NCBI RefSeq assembly: GCF_014982975.1
Contig: NZ_JADCKL010000011.1
Coordinates: forward strand, 1-64,000
DNA: 64,000 bases
From: Claveliimonas monacensis
GTDB taxonomy: Bacteria; Bacillota; Clostridia; Lachnospirales; Lachnospiraceae
Direction: 5' to 3'
Numbering within the stretch: the first letter of the stretch is position 1; every line of letters starts with the position of its first letter. Below, piece after piece: positions 25,383 to 34,427 of the stretch. A program made the position numbers and the translations under genes. Under the pieces are notes generated by a model. The model made no database searches and was not told where the DNA came from. It saw only the letters and a list, made by a program, of their open reading frames with translations.

Positions 25383-26468
25383 ATGAAGAAAAAATTATTA
25401 ATATTCCCGTTTGCATATTGTAATCGTGAAATTGTAATGTACAGAAAATATATGGAAGAATACACGCTGGTAGCAGCAGTGGTACAAAACAAAGCCGAGT
25501 TAGATCAAGTTATAGAAAAATCTAAGAAATTTGAAAATATTCTAATTACAGAAAAATTTGAAGATGCGCTTTCTATATGTGACGCAGTATTATTTCTGGA
25601 AAGTGATAATATGAGTATTTCTGCTTCTATCTATAAAAATTATATTCGAAAAGCAGAATGCAGTGGTAAAGAAGTGCTTTTTTCAAACAAATGTCTAAAA
25701 AGTTTGGATGTAAGTGTTGTAATGGAATCTATACTGTATCAAAAAGGGGATTCAGATAGATTCCAATTACCCGAGAATACTTACATTAAATATATTGATA
25801 TTCCAGTAATTGGAGTTATGGGTCTTGGTAATTTTTGTAACAAATTTTGCACCGAAATAGAAATATCTTCTTTCTTCAGGGGAAAAGGATACAGGGTGAT
25901 CCATTTCGGATCAAAAGATTTTAATGGTGTGATTGGAGAAAAAAGGTATCCAGCGTTCTTGTTTAATCAAGGATATAGTGTGACACAACGGATTTTACAG
26001 TGGAATCAGTATCTTTTTGAATTATGTGAAAGAGAAAAGCCAGATTTGCTTATTTTGGGAATGCCTGGGGCTATTATGCCTTTGAATAATAAAATTCTTA
26101 ATGAGTTTGGAGAAATTCCTTTTATTATTTCAAATGGTATCCGCATTGATGTGGGAGTGCTGTGTTCCTATTTTTACGAAAAAGTAGACCAGAAATATTT
26201 ATCTGAATACAAAAATTATTGTAAATACAAACTGAACTGCGATGTAAAATGGATATGTGTTTCAAATAGTTCGTGTAGATTTAATCCGGATTCAGAGGAA
26301 AGTGTTTTGGAGTATCTACATTACGAGCCGGAAATAGCAGATAAAATGGTTGTTGAGGCCGGAAGTGGAGAAAAGATAAATCTTTTTAATGTTTTAAATG
26401 AGAGTAAAAGAGAAGAGATGCTCCAACAGTTATACAATGAGTTAACTGAAAATGTAAGTGCATTTTAA
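25383..26468 (+). CDS. Peptide maturation system protein, TIGR04066-like
   Basis: 361 aa from ATG 25383 behind GAAAGGA. It lies directly between the CcpM-like maturase and the acyl-carrier-related gene, where the TIGR04066 family is known to occur. A central segment, PVIGVMGLGNFCNKFCTEI, looks like a P-loop variant (G-x4-N-K), and LLILGMPGAIMPLNN follows like a Walker B region, so a nucleotide-binding role is possible. Biochemical function in this family is not known to me. Confidence 0.8.
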   Translation: MKKKLLIFPFAYCNREIVMYRKYMEEYTLVAAVVQNKAELDQVIEKSKKFENILITEKFEDALSICDAVLFLESDNMSISASIYKNYIRKAECSGKEVLFSNKCLKSLDVSVVMESILYQKGDSDRFQLPENTYIKYIDIPVIGVMGLGNFCNKFCTEIEISSFFRGKGYRVIHFGSKDFNGVIGEKRYPAFLFNQGYSVTQRILQWNQYLFELCEREKPDLLILGMPGAIMPLNNKILNEFGEIPFIISNGIRIDVGVLCSYFYEKVDQKYLSEYKNYCKYKLNCDVKWICVSNSSCRFNPDSEESVLEYLHYEPEIADKMVVEAGSGEKINLFNVLNESKREEMLQQLYNELTENVSAF

Positions 26469-26478
26469 GGAGAAGTAA

Positions 26479-26712
26479 ATGAGTGAAATTGAACAGTTTT
26501 TGCAGAACAGTATTGAAAAAAATACAGGAATTTTGATAGAAGAAGCGAATGATAATATTTTGGAACGGGAAGTTTCACCTCTTGATCTATTATATGTAAT
26601 TATTGATATAGAGAAAAATTATAGGGTGCCAGCAAAAGAAATTTTAAACAATATAACACCCGATTCCTTTACAATTAAACAAATTTCTATGATGATTGCA
26701 AAAGGTAATTAA
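26479..26712 (+). CDS. Peptide maturation acyl-carrier-related protein (TIGR04069-like)
   Basis: 77 aa behind AAGGAG. A small acidic helical protein; SPLDLLYVIIDIEKNYRVP resembles helix 2 of acyl carrier proteins. The usual DSL phosphopantetheine site is replaced by SPLDLL (no Asp-Ser-Leu). If it is an ACP fold, it may not carry a prosthetic group on the standard Ser. Position between TIGR04066-like and the precursor fits the CLI_3235 system. Confidence 0.8.
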   Translation: MSEIEQFLQNSIEKNTGILIEEANDNILEREVSPLDLLYVIIDIEKNYRVPAKEILNNITPDSFTIKQISMMIAKGN

Positions 26713-26759
26713 TGCGAAAGCATTTAATTATAATATGAAAAGAAAGGAGGGCGAATCCC

Positions 26760-26888
26760 ATGAAGAAACTTACAAAAAAAGCTACAGCTATGGCTAATAC
26801 CGTAGAGGCTAATGCTACAATCTGCATCTGTATTTGTGGTGCTGGTGTTTCCTCAGCTGGACTGAGCCAGAGAGGTTACGCTATGTAA
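26760..26888 (+). CDS. CLI_3235-class Cys-rich bacteriocin-like precursor (42 aa)
   Basis: ATG 26760 follows AAAGGAGGG. The 42-residue product has a basic N-terminal leader (MKKLTKKATAMANTVEANA) and then the core TICICICGAGVSS with Cys at 22, 24 and 26, ending GLSQRGYAM. The alternating Ile-Cys repeat, leader and gene context match the CLI_3235 precursor family (TIGR04065). It is presumably modified by the CcpM-like enzyme and exported by the upstream ABC protein. A terminator follows. Confidence 0.85.
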   Translation: MKKLTKKATAMANTVEANATICICICGAGVSSAGLSQRGYAM

Positions 26889-26946
26889 AGATTGGTACAT
26901 GATTACCAGTTTATATTTTAAAGAAATGCTGGTAGCAGAAAAAGTG

Positions 26947-26978
26947 GTAACACCATTGCCTTTGGGCAATGGTGTTAC
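26947..26978 (+). terminator. Stem-loop terminator/attenuator after CICIC precursor
   Basis: GTAACACCATTGCC pairs perfectly with GGCAATGGTGTTAC (14 bp) around a TTTG loop, followed by TCATTTT. Placed between precursor and peptidase genes, it should lower expression of the downstream peptidase relative to the precursor. Confidence 0.85.
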
Positions 26979-27036
26979 TCATTTTAGTAGAAATTACACC
27001 AAAATGATAATAATAAAAATACAAATGGGAGGTTAT

Positions 27037-28167
27037 ATGTACAAAGTAGCATTTATTGATGATGGAATCATGGAAGGTATTCAAGAAGTGCCAGAGCAGA
27101 TTAAAAAATATAGAATTAAAGATGGAAAGATTCAGGAAAAAAAAGAAAAGTCTTCTACGTTTTGTCTATCACATGGCACAATGTGCTTTTGGGTTTTTTC
27201 AAAATATGTGAATGATAAAGAGTTTATTTTGTATGATATTCAAATTCTTGACGAATTGACAAGTAGCGGAGATATGGGTGATTTGACTATAGCATTGCAG
27301 TTTTGCCTAGATGAAGATGTAGACTTAATTAATATGAGTTTAGGGAAAACAAATTTTATCAACAATGAAAGCGAAGATATTTTGAAAAGGCTTTATGATA
27401 AAGGAACTATAATGGTAGCAGCACAAAATAATAGCAACCAGATAACTTATCCAGCTTGTTCATCATATGTTTATGGTGTGACTAGAGATTATGTAGGAAT
27501 ATTAAAGAAAGATCAGTTTTGTTATATAGGAGATAAGCAAACAAAAATAGATATAATAAGTCACTGTGAAATTGCTGATATAGAATCAAAGTATGGGATT
27601 ACAATGGGAAAACAAAATAGCTTCAGCACCCCATATATATCTGCACTGATTTATAATGAACTAAAAAAAGGTGGGAATCAAGAAAGTATTCTTGGTTATC
27701 TAAAGAAGAATTCTGTATATTCTGATAGGTTAGATACATGGGAATATAAAATAAAAAGTATTCCTGATTGGCAGGAGAATATAACAACACCTGTTGTTGA
27801 AATTGATACAAAGACGAAGATTTCGCAAAAATATTTTGAGGAATTAATCAATATCTTTCGCAGGAAAGAATTTCATGCTGTAGGAATTTGGTTTGGGGAG
27901 GAACGTAAAGAAGAGTATCCCTACATTTTCCGATATTTTGTAAATAAGCAGGAGATAGAATCTGATATAGAGATAATTATAAAGTGGGTATTTAATATTG
28001 CAAGACCAGATATTATCTTTATAGGTCAAGACCATAATATTACATCCATAGATAACATTGTAGATATAGTTTTGATAGACGGAGAGACGAGTAATGATAA
28101 GATGCTATCTGTATCCGGGAAAAGTAGCAAACAAATATCGGAGATGATTATTTCGTATTTTGAATGA
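27037..28167 (+). CDS. Subtilisin-like (S8) peptidase of CcpM cluster
   Basis: 376 aa from ATG 27037 behind GGGAGG; the longer open frame from 26899 would run through the hairpin and is rejected. There is no signal peptide. S8 motifs: AFIDDGI (catalytic Asp 8, with Asp instead of Ser/Thr next), SHGTMC (His 46), AAQNN (oxyanion Asn near 131) and QNSFSTP (Ser 195). An unrecognised C-terminal region of about 150 residues follows, including PDIIFIGQD and VDIVLIDG. Size and architecture parallel the peptidase at 12512, so both probably process leaders of their own peptides. Catalytic residues are intact. Confidence 0.83.
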   Translation: MYKVAFIDDGIMEGIQEVPEQIKKYRIKDGKIQEKKEKSSTFCLSHGTMCFWVFSKYVNDKEFILYDIQILDELTSSGDMGDLTIALQFCLDEDVDLINMSLGKTNFINNESEDILKRLYDKGTIMVAAQNNSNQITYPACSSYVYGVTRDYVGILKKDQFCYIGDKQTKIDIISHCEIADIESKYGITMGKQNSFSTPYISALIYNELKKGGNQESILGYLKKNSVYSDRLDTWEYKIKSIPDWQENITTPVVEIDTKTKISQKYFEELINIFRRKEFHAVGIWFGEERKEEYPYIFRYFVNKQEIESDIEIIIKWVFNIARPDIIFIGQDHNITSIDNIVDIVLIDGETSNDKMLSVSGKSSKQISEMIISYFE

Positions 28168-28245
28168 AAAGAGAAAACCTTTGTACATACTGTCACTAAA
28201 AATTCATATTTGCATGGTATTATAAGCTATGTGAGGAGGTATAGT

Positions 28246-28923
28246 ATGGCCAAAACAATTTTGATTATTGAAGATGATAAATCTATTCAGAATATTTTGC
28301 AGGAATTTCTTGCTGCTAATGGGTATTTAATAGAGGTTGCAAGTGATGGAGTGGAAGGGATTGAAAAGTTTCGAGGTAATAATCCAGATTTGATTTTATT
28401 AGATTTAATGCTTCCGAAAGTCGATGGATATGCAGTGTGTGAAATTATACGCCAAGAGAGTAATGTTCCTATAATTATGCTAACAGCTAAAAACGATCCG
28501 GCCAGCCAGATGAAGGGATTTAAGGTCCTTGCGGATGACTATATCACAAAACCGTTTTCATTACCTTTGGTTGTGTGCCGGATTGAAGCTGTATTGCGCC
28601 GCATAGATGAGAAGAAAGGGAGAATAGATGGTAGAGACAAACTCAGTTATAAAAAACTTACTTTATATTTGGATGGACAGGAAGTCTTAGTAGACGGAAA
28701 AGAAGTTATTTTAACAGTACGTGAATATGAAATCCTAAAATTGCTTATGGAAAATCCGAACAAGATTTTTTCAAGGGAGAATTTGTTATGCAGTATTTGG
28801 GGCTATGAATATTATGGAGATGAAAGAATTTTGAATACACATATTTGTAACATTCGTAAGAAGTTAGGTGAGGAATATATCGAAACAATTCGAGGAAGAG
28901 GATATAGACTTGTTAAAAAATAA
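28246..28923 (+). CDS. OmpR/PhoB-family response regulator
   Basis: 225 aa from ATG 28246 behind GAGGAGG. The receiver domain has EDD near the start, phosphoacceptor Asp in LILLDLMLP and the conserved Lys in YITKPFS. The winged-helix domain has TVREYEILKLL, WGYEYYGDERILNTHI and a final TIRGRGYRLV. It overlaps the histidine kinase gene. It likely controls the CcpM cluster or the following transporter genes. Confidence 0.94.
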   Translation: MAKTILIIEDDKSIQNILQEFLAANGYLIEVASDGVEGIEKFRGNNPDLILLDLMLPKVDGYAVCEIIRQESNVPIIMLTAKNDPASQMKGFKVLADDYITKPFSLPLVVCRIEAVLRRIDEKKGRIDGRDKLSYKKLTLYLDGQEVLVDGKEVILTVREYEILKLLMENPNKIFSRENLLCSIWGYEYYGDERILNTHICNIRKKLGEEYIETIRGRGYRLVKK

Positions 28924-30322
28924 AAGTATAAAGAAAAAAATTAAAATTAAGGAAAGCATAGGCGCAAAAACATTTCTAACTATGCTAGTGTTATTGCTTA
29001 TATGCTGTATTATTATTTATGCGCTGGTCGTATTTTTCCTTCCTAAAAATTACCGAACAGAACTGGAAAATCAATTTTCAAGCGAATTTCAAAAATTGTC
29101 TGTCGTATTGGATAATGAAGGATATGAAAAGAACACACAAATAATTACAAATTTTGCTATTCATAATTCTGCGGCAGTTACAGTGCTAAATTCAGACCAT
29201 CAGAAAGTGTTTGTTATTAATAACATTGCTCAAACAGGAGAAGAAACTATTGAAAATGTAGAAAAAATAGGCATTAGTTCGGAATTTGAATATGACGGGG
29301 AGTTTTATACATTGAGTGCTGAAGCCTCCCTTGAAGCGGTATCAAGATCTTATAAAATTTTAGAAAAAATAGCTCCTTTGATATTTTCAATCATTTTTTT
29401 GGTTTCAATAATAGGAGCTTATATTTGTTCACGTTACTTTGCCAAACCTATAGAGGACATTTGTAATGTAGCAAAACGAATGACAAAACTTGATATGACA
29501 TGGAAGTGCAATATTTCGAGAAGTGATGAGATGGGTATGTTGGCATTTAGCTTAAATGAGATGTCAGAAAAGTTATACAATGCTTTAACAGAATTACAAG
29601 AAGCAAATAAACAGTTACAAGTAGAGATTAAAAAGGAAAAAGAGCAGGAAAAACAAAGGGTAGATTTTTTTACAGCAGTATCACATGAACTAAAAACACC
29701 GGTTACAATTCTTAAAGGTGAACTGGAGTGCATGATTTATAAAGTAGGAAAATACAAAGATAGGGACAAATACTTATATCATTGTATGATAACAGTAAAA
29801 GAAATCGAACAGCTTATAAATGAAATACTACTGTCGGCGCAAGTAGGAACTTCGGATATTCAAACGATGCCGGAGAATATACAGATTAGTGGTATTTTAA
29901 AGAATGTCTGTGATAAAGTGAAAGGTCTTGCAGAAGATAAACAAATCAGAATGGTGGTAGAAATTGAGCCGGATGTATATTATTTTGGAGATGGATATTT
30001 ACTGGAGAAAGCATTTTCCAACATTATAGATAATGCTATTTCTTATTCACCTAAAGGTGCAACAGTTAAAGTGTTATTAAATAATGCAAATTTATCTGTT
30101 GAAAACACAGGTATCCATATTACACAAGATGACTTGGAACAAATTTTCGTTCCATTTTATAGAGTAGACAAATCCCATAATCGAGATACAGGAGGTAGTG
30201 GATTAGGATTATATATTGTAAAAACGATTCTCGAACATCATAATCTTGGATATTCTTTTGAGAATACGGAATTGGGAATGAAATTCAAAATTATGTTTCA
30301 AGAGGAGTCACTTTATAATTGA
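28910..30322 (+). CDS. Sensor histidine kinase
   Basis: About 470 aa. The start is uncertain: TTG 28910, behind GAGGAAGAGG, is favoured over GTG 28868; both overlap the regulator. A first transmembrane helix (about 20-45) precedes an external sensor of about 110 residues. A second helix, a HAMP-like linker (CSRYFAKPIEDI) and a HisKA domain with phosphoacceptor in SHELKTPV follow. The HATPase domain has FSNIIDNAISYS and GGSGLGLYIV. It is partner of the adjacent OmpR-type regulator and a likely sensor of peptide or envelope signals. Confidence 0.92.
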   Translation: MLKNKSIKKKIKIKESIGAKTFLTMLVLLLICCIIIYALVVFFLPKNYRTELENQFSSEFQKLSVVLDNEGYEKNTQIITNFAIHNSAAVTVLNSDHQKVFVINNIAQTGEETIENVEKIGISSEFEYDGEFYTLSAEASLEAVSRSYKILEKIAPLIFSIIFLVSIIGAYICSRYFAKPIEDICNVAKRMTKLDMTWKCNISRSDEMGMLAFSLNEMSEKLYNALTELQEANKQLQVEIKKEKEQEKQRVDFFTAVSHELKTPVTILKGELECMIYKVGKYKDRDKYLYHCMITVKEIEQLINEILLSAQVGTSDIQTMPENIQISGILKNVCDKVKGLAEDKQIRMVVEIEPDVYYFGDGYLLEKAFSNIIDNAISYSPKGATVKVLLNNANLSVENTGIHITQDDLEQIFVPFYRVDKSHNRDTGGSGLGLYIVKTILEHHNLGYSFENTELGMKFKIMFQEESLYN

Positions 30323-30370
30323 GCAGATCCTGTTAATTTAAATAAATCGAGTTATAGTATTAATATGTGA

Positions 30371-30400
30371 AAAAGATGGTCGTTGTGATCATCTTTTTTT
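30371..30400 (+). terminator. Rho-independent terminator
   Basis: AAAAGATG-GTC pairs with GAT-CATCTTTT around GTTGT, followed by a T run. It ends the CcpM/two-component operon. The rest of the 30323-30571 gap holds no gene; it should contain the promoter of the next operon. Confidence 0.85.
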
Positions 30401-30571
30401 GAATTTTATCCTATCTGATCAAAAAAGAATTGTATGATATTACTAAAAATCAAAAGAAAAATGACTGGTTTTTTTATGCCTATCTCAAGTTAAACTTTAT
30501 TTTCTTTAAATCTTATCTATACATTGAGATGCGATACTGAATACATTCCAATGAACTAGGAGGAGCGTGCT

Positions 30572-31855
30572 ATGAGCATATGTGTGAGAGCGTTACTGCA
30601 TAACAAACGAAAATGGAAAAAAACACTGATAATATTTTGTTTACTATTTTTTGTAGTTACTCTTGTATTATCTGGAATTTCCATAGCAAATGCAGAGGAA
30701 AAGAAGTCAGAAGAATTAAGAGGAACGACAGGAAGTAGTTTTGTGGTTGAACGTAATTTATCTACAGGCGGTTGGGCATCTGGGAGCTCTGGAAGTTATA
30801 GTACCCAGGAATTTATTACTGAAGAGATGCTACAGACAATTTCGGCAGTAGATGGTATCGCCGGGTATGATGTGTCTATTGTATCAATGCCGTATTATTT
30901 TAATGAAGCTGGTGAACCACTTGTTAATGTTAATGGTAATGGTGTTAATAATTATTATACCTATGGCTCAATAAATACTGAATACAATCAACTTTTTTTA
31001 TCTGGAAGATTTGAGCTGGTAGAAGGCTCACATATTACAGAAAATATTAAAAATGGTCTTATCATTAGTAAAGAAAACGCTGAACAGAATGGGATAAAAA
31101 TAGGTGATAAGATTACGGGAATTAATGATCCTTATAATGATGATCCAGAAGTTGATATGGAGATAGTAGGATTTTTTGAAATCGTTGCCGATAAAGAAGA
31201 TGAGGCTACTATGTATGATGCATCTACTTTATGGGACTATACGGATTATGCATTTTGTAGTTTTAATACTATGAAAGAAATGGCTGTAAAATATGATGAT
31301 GGTAATAAAATTCAGGAAGCTCATTTTTATGTTACAGATGCAGCGCAATTAGAGGACATAATTAAAGAGGTACAAAATATTTCATCTATTAACTGGGATA
31401 ATTTTATAATCGAGGCAAATGATGAAGTATACCAGAATATTTCTAGTTCCCTTTCTGATACCAGTACATTAATTATTACGCTAATTACAGTGATCATTAT
31501 AGCTAGCATGGTATTAATTATTTTGATTCTGTCTATGTCCATGCGTAGCAGAAAGCGTGAAATTGGAATACTGCTTGCTGTAGGAATTACAAAGCCTTCT
31601 ATTCTCCTGCAGTATGTTATAGAAACACTTATGACTGCAGTAGTGGCATTTCCCTTGGCTTATCTATTTAGTAGGCGGATAGCAGGTGAGTTTGGCGGAC
31701 TCTTTGGAAAGGCTGCAGAAAACATTATTGTGACATCACAATATTTTGCGCTTGTAATAGTTGCAGGAACTGTGCTTTTAATCGTAGCAGTGCTGATTTC
31801 CTGTATTCCTGTAATGCGGTATGAACCAAAAGAAATTTTGGCACAAATCGAATAG
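30572..31855 (+). CDS. FtsX/MacB-type ABC permease
   Basis: 427 aa behind AGGAGG. A first transmembrane helix (about 18-40) is followed by a Gly/Ser-rich external domain (about 45-300) and three C-terminal helices (about 305-330, 348-370 and 385-410). The motif RKREIGILLAVGITK is the usual FtsX coupling region. This is the four-helix MacB half-permease plan. It probably pairs with the similar permease at 33074 and the ATPase at 34428 as a heterodimeric pump. Confidence 0.9.
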   Translation: MSICVRALLHNKRKWKKTLIIFCLLFFVVTLVLSGISIANAEEKKSEELRGTTGSSFVVERNLSTGGWASGSSGSYSTQEFITEEMLQTISAVDGIAGYDVSIVSMPYYFNEAGEPLVNVNGNGVNNYYTYGSINTEYNQLFLSGRFELVEGSHITENIKNGLIISKENAEQNGIKIGDKITGINDPYNDDPEVDMEIVGFFEIVADKEDEATMYDASTLWDYTDYAFCSFNTMKEMAVKYDDGNKIQEAHFYVTDAAQLEDIIKEVQNISSINWDNFIIEANDEVYQNISSSLSDTSTLIITLITVIIIASMVLIILILSMSMRSRKREIGILLAVGITKPSILLQYVIETLMTAVVAFPLAYLFSRRIAGEFGGLFGKAAENIIVTSQYFALVIVAGTVLLIVAVLISCIPVMRYEPKEILAQIE

Positions 31856-31893
31856 TAAAAAACATCAAAAAAGTAGCAGAAAGGATGAGAAAA

Positions 31894-32391
31894 ATGAAAA
31901 AATTAAAAAAAGTAATAGTTGTAGTGACAGGGTTATGTATGTGTGCTATCTCTACATTATCTGTATCAGCGGCAACAGTAGCGATTTTAGACTGGCATCT
32001 GGTAGGGGAAGATAAACATATAGACTGGACTGGAAACAGTGAGTACCTTACAGAATTTGTAGATGGGACAGAAATCTGGAATAACTATAAAGCAGATGTA
32101 ATCCGTGAAGCGACAGAAGATATGAGTGTAGAATTAACAGTTTCTGATTTTTCAGAAGTAAGTGCAGCAGTCGGCGTGACGTCTTCACGGGGGACAATTA
32201 AATTTAATTCCTATTATATGGATGATTACAGCAATGTACAGAAAACAAATGTCTGTGCGCATGAATTGGGCCACGCATTAGGGTTGGATCACAATCAGGA
32301 AGGCGACCTTATGTATGCAGTAGTTGCAGATGTAATTACGTTATCTGAAAACGACAAAGCGTCTTATGATGCAAGTTATGCAAGATATTAA
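31894..32391 (+). CDS. Secreted matrixin-like zinc metalloprotease
   Basis: About 165 aa from ATG 31894 (ATG 31885 is an alternative without spacing for a ribosome site). A signal peptide (about 1-27, ending VSAA) precedes the metzincin zinc motif HELGHALGLDH at 123-133 and a probable Met-turn at Met 140 in DLMY. Short for a matrixin, it has no extra domains. It lies between two permease genes, so it may cleave an exported peptide outside the cell or act in immunity. Confidence 0.87.
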   Translation: MKKLKKVIVVVTGLCMCAISTLSVSAATVAILDWHLVGEDKHIDWTGNSEYLTEFVDGTEIWNNYKADVIREATEDMSVELTVSDFSEVSAAVGVTSSRGTIKFNSYYMDDYSNVQKTNVCAHELGHALGLDHNQEGDLMYAVVADVITLSENDKASYDASYARY

Positions 32392-32409
32392 TTTGAGGAG
32401 GCAGGTAAA

Positions 32410-33039
32410 ATGAAAGCACAGATAAAATCTAAGGACATAATTATTTCGGTGCTGGTTGCAGCAGTAGCAGTAGTGGTGGCAATTATATTATTTCAGAGCA
32501 TAAATAAGGGGACTCGAGAAATTCCGACTGCATATTTAAGGGCAACCTATGCTATTGACTATAATAATCTGGAGGGGGTAGTTGGGGATGCGGATTATGT
32601 ATTTGTTGGAACGATCTCTAGCAAGGAAAATACTGTTTACAAAAACCCTGTGGAAATTGTTAATGAAGAGGGTAAAGTCAGCGAGGAAGCTACCCCTTAT
32701 ACAAATTATACAGTAGATGTTGTAGAAAATATCAAAGGAAATCTGACAACGGAAGAAACAATTCCGATTCAAAAAACAGGTGGACTTTCTAAGGACAAAT
32801 CAGAGTATGTCATTTATGAAGGAGATGAATTACCAGTAGTTGGTCAAACCTACATTTTCTTTACCTATGCACAGCCTGATGGATCGCTTCTTCTTTCAGG
32901 CCCAGTGTCGAATATTGGAATCAAAGAGAAAAGTGCAGATGGCTTTGATTCTACGACAGCGTATAAGGATGTAGTGGAGGCATATAAAAATCAGATGGAA
33001 ACGGAACGCCAGAGATATGCTTCCATGTATGAGATATAA
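32410..33039 (+). CDS. Membrane-anchored extracytoplasmic protein, unknown
   Basis: 209 aa behind GAGGAGG. An N-terminal transmembrane helix (about 9-29, Ala/Val-rich) anchors an external beta-rich domain with no Cys; VGDADYVFVGTI and YTVDVVENIKGN are recognisable as strands. Not assigned to a family. Context, between a metalloprotease and an ABC permease, suggests an accessory role in the same transport or peptide system. Confidence 0.8.
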   Translation: MKAQIKSKDIIISVLVAAVAVVVAIILFQSINKGTREIPTAYLRATYAIDYNNLEGVVGDADYVFVGTISSKENTVYKNPVEIVNEEGKVSEEATPYTNYTVDVVENIKGNLTTEETIPIQKTGGLSKDKSEYVIYEGDELPVVGQTYIFFTYAQPDGSLLLSGPVSNIGIKEKSADGFDSTTAYKDVVEAYKNQMETERQRYASMYEI

Positions 33040-33073
33040 ATAATTAGATAAAATTGGTGAGGCTAAATATATT

Positions 33074-34411
33074 ATGAATGGACTTAAACGAGCATGGCTA
33101 CATTTAATACGGAAAAAGGGCACATCATTGCTTCTGTTTTTTTTCCTGTTGATTATGGCTACTCTGCTATTGATTTGCCTTTCTATTCAGTCGGCTACGG
33201 GTACGGCAAATGCAAACATTAAAAAGGCACTAATGGGATATTTTACGATTAATGCGAAACAGTTGGATGGAGGAATCGATGAAAAGACGCGAGAGAAGAT
33301 TCTGGAGATTGATGGATTGAGCGGGAAGTATAAATTGAGAACTTATTCCTATGCAAGCTATTATGATGCAGCAGGAAATCCGTTGGAGATTGATACGGAG
33401 GGAGCGTTAGAAATCCCGGAGGGCTATGAAAATGCCGGCAAAATTGTAGCGAATAGTAATTCTAAAGATGACACTTATTTTACAGAAGCAGGATTTGAAC
33501 TGATAGAGGGAAGAGGTATTACTTCTGATGATAAAAATAAGGTGCTGATTCATGAAGATTTTGCTGCACGTAATAATTTGAGCATTGGCGATACCATAAT
33601 GCTTGGTGATGTTACAGAAAAAGATAGGATAATTGAAGCAACAGTAATAGGGATTTTTACGAATACAGAGGAACAGGATTCTCTTGGCGTTGCACCATCT
33701 TATGATTTGTATGACAATATTATATTTACCGATCTCTCTACAGCGTCATATTTATTATACGGGACAATTGGTAAAACAAATGTTGAATATGGAGACTTCT
33801 ATGTAGATGATCCGGATGAGCTTGACCGTATTATGAAAGAGGTACAGGAAATAGAAGATGTGACTTGGGAAAATTGCACATTAACAAGATATGATAATGA
33901 TTATCAAAATGCGAAAGAGTCCTTAGCGGGATTACAGAATATTGTATTTATCGCTATTGTTGCAGTATTCCTATTAAGTTTGGCAGTACTATCTTTATTT
34001 CTGGTTCTACGCTTACGTGGGCGTATCCATGAGACAGGAATATATCTGGCAATGGGGATTTCAAAGGGAGCAGTGCTTTTGCAGTATTTGCTAGAAGTGG
34101 TAATAATTGCGATTATTGCCCTTGTCCTTTCATATGGCGTAAGTTCAGCTATTGGAAATAAGATTGGGCACAGTTTATTTTCACAGGTGACGACAGAGAC
34201 ATATGAGACTGTAGAATTAAATGGAAATGAGCTAGAGAAAACGAATGAGCCGGAGGATTTGGGACTTTCCAAAGTGGAAGTGTCCGTATCAGCACAGGAT
34301 TATCAGATTGTTTGGGGACTGATGATGGGGATTTGTATTGTTTCCATAACATTAGCATCTTATCCGGTCCTGAAAATGAAACCGAAAAATATATTGTCGC
34401 AGATGAGTTGA
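33074..34411 (+). CDS. FtsX/MacB-type ABC permease
   Basis: 445 aa. A first helix (about 17-38) precedes an external domain and three C-terminal helices (about 290-315, 335-357 and 412-435). RIHETGIYLAMGISK is the coupling segment. Related in plan and by short motifs to the permease at 30572 but clearly diverged. An insertion before the last helix (residues about 370-405) is rich in Glu/Thr. It should form a heterodimer with the other half-permease and use the ATPase encoded next. Confidence 0.9.
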   Translation: MNGLKRAWLHLIRKKGTSLLLFFFLLIMATLLLICLSIQSATGTANANIKKALMGYFTINAKQLDGGIDEKTREKILEIDGLSGKYKLRTYSYASYYDAAGNPLEIDTEGALEIPEGYENAGKIVANSNSKDDTYFTEAGFELIEGRGITSDDKNKVLIHEDFAARNNLSIGDTIMLGDVTEKDRIIEATVIGIFTNTEEQDSLGVAPSYDLYDNIIFTDLSTASYLLYGTIGKTNVEYGDFYVDDPDELDRIMKEVQEIEDVTWENCTLTRYDNDYQNAKESLAGLQNIVFIAIVAVFLLSLAVLSLFLVLRLRGRIHETGIYLAMGISKGAVLLQYLLEVVIIAIIALVLSYGVSSAIGNKIGHSLFSQVTTETYETVELNGNELEKTNEPEDLGLSKVEVSVSAQDYQIVWGLMMGICIVSITLASYPVLKMKPKNILSQMS

Positions 34412-34427
34412 ACAGGAGGAATGACTT

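Noticed and set aside
26899-27036. Upstream extension of the S8 peptidase frame
   Set aside because: It would be translated through the 26947-26978 hairpin, and a good GGGAGG site precedes ATG 27037.
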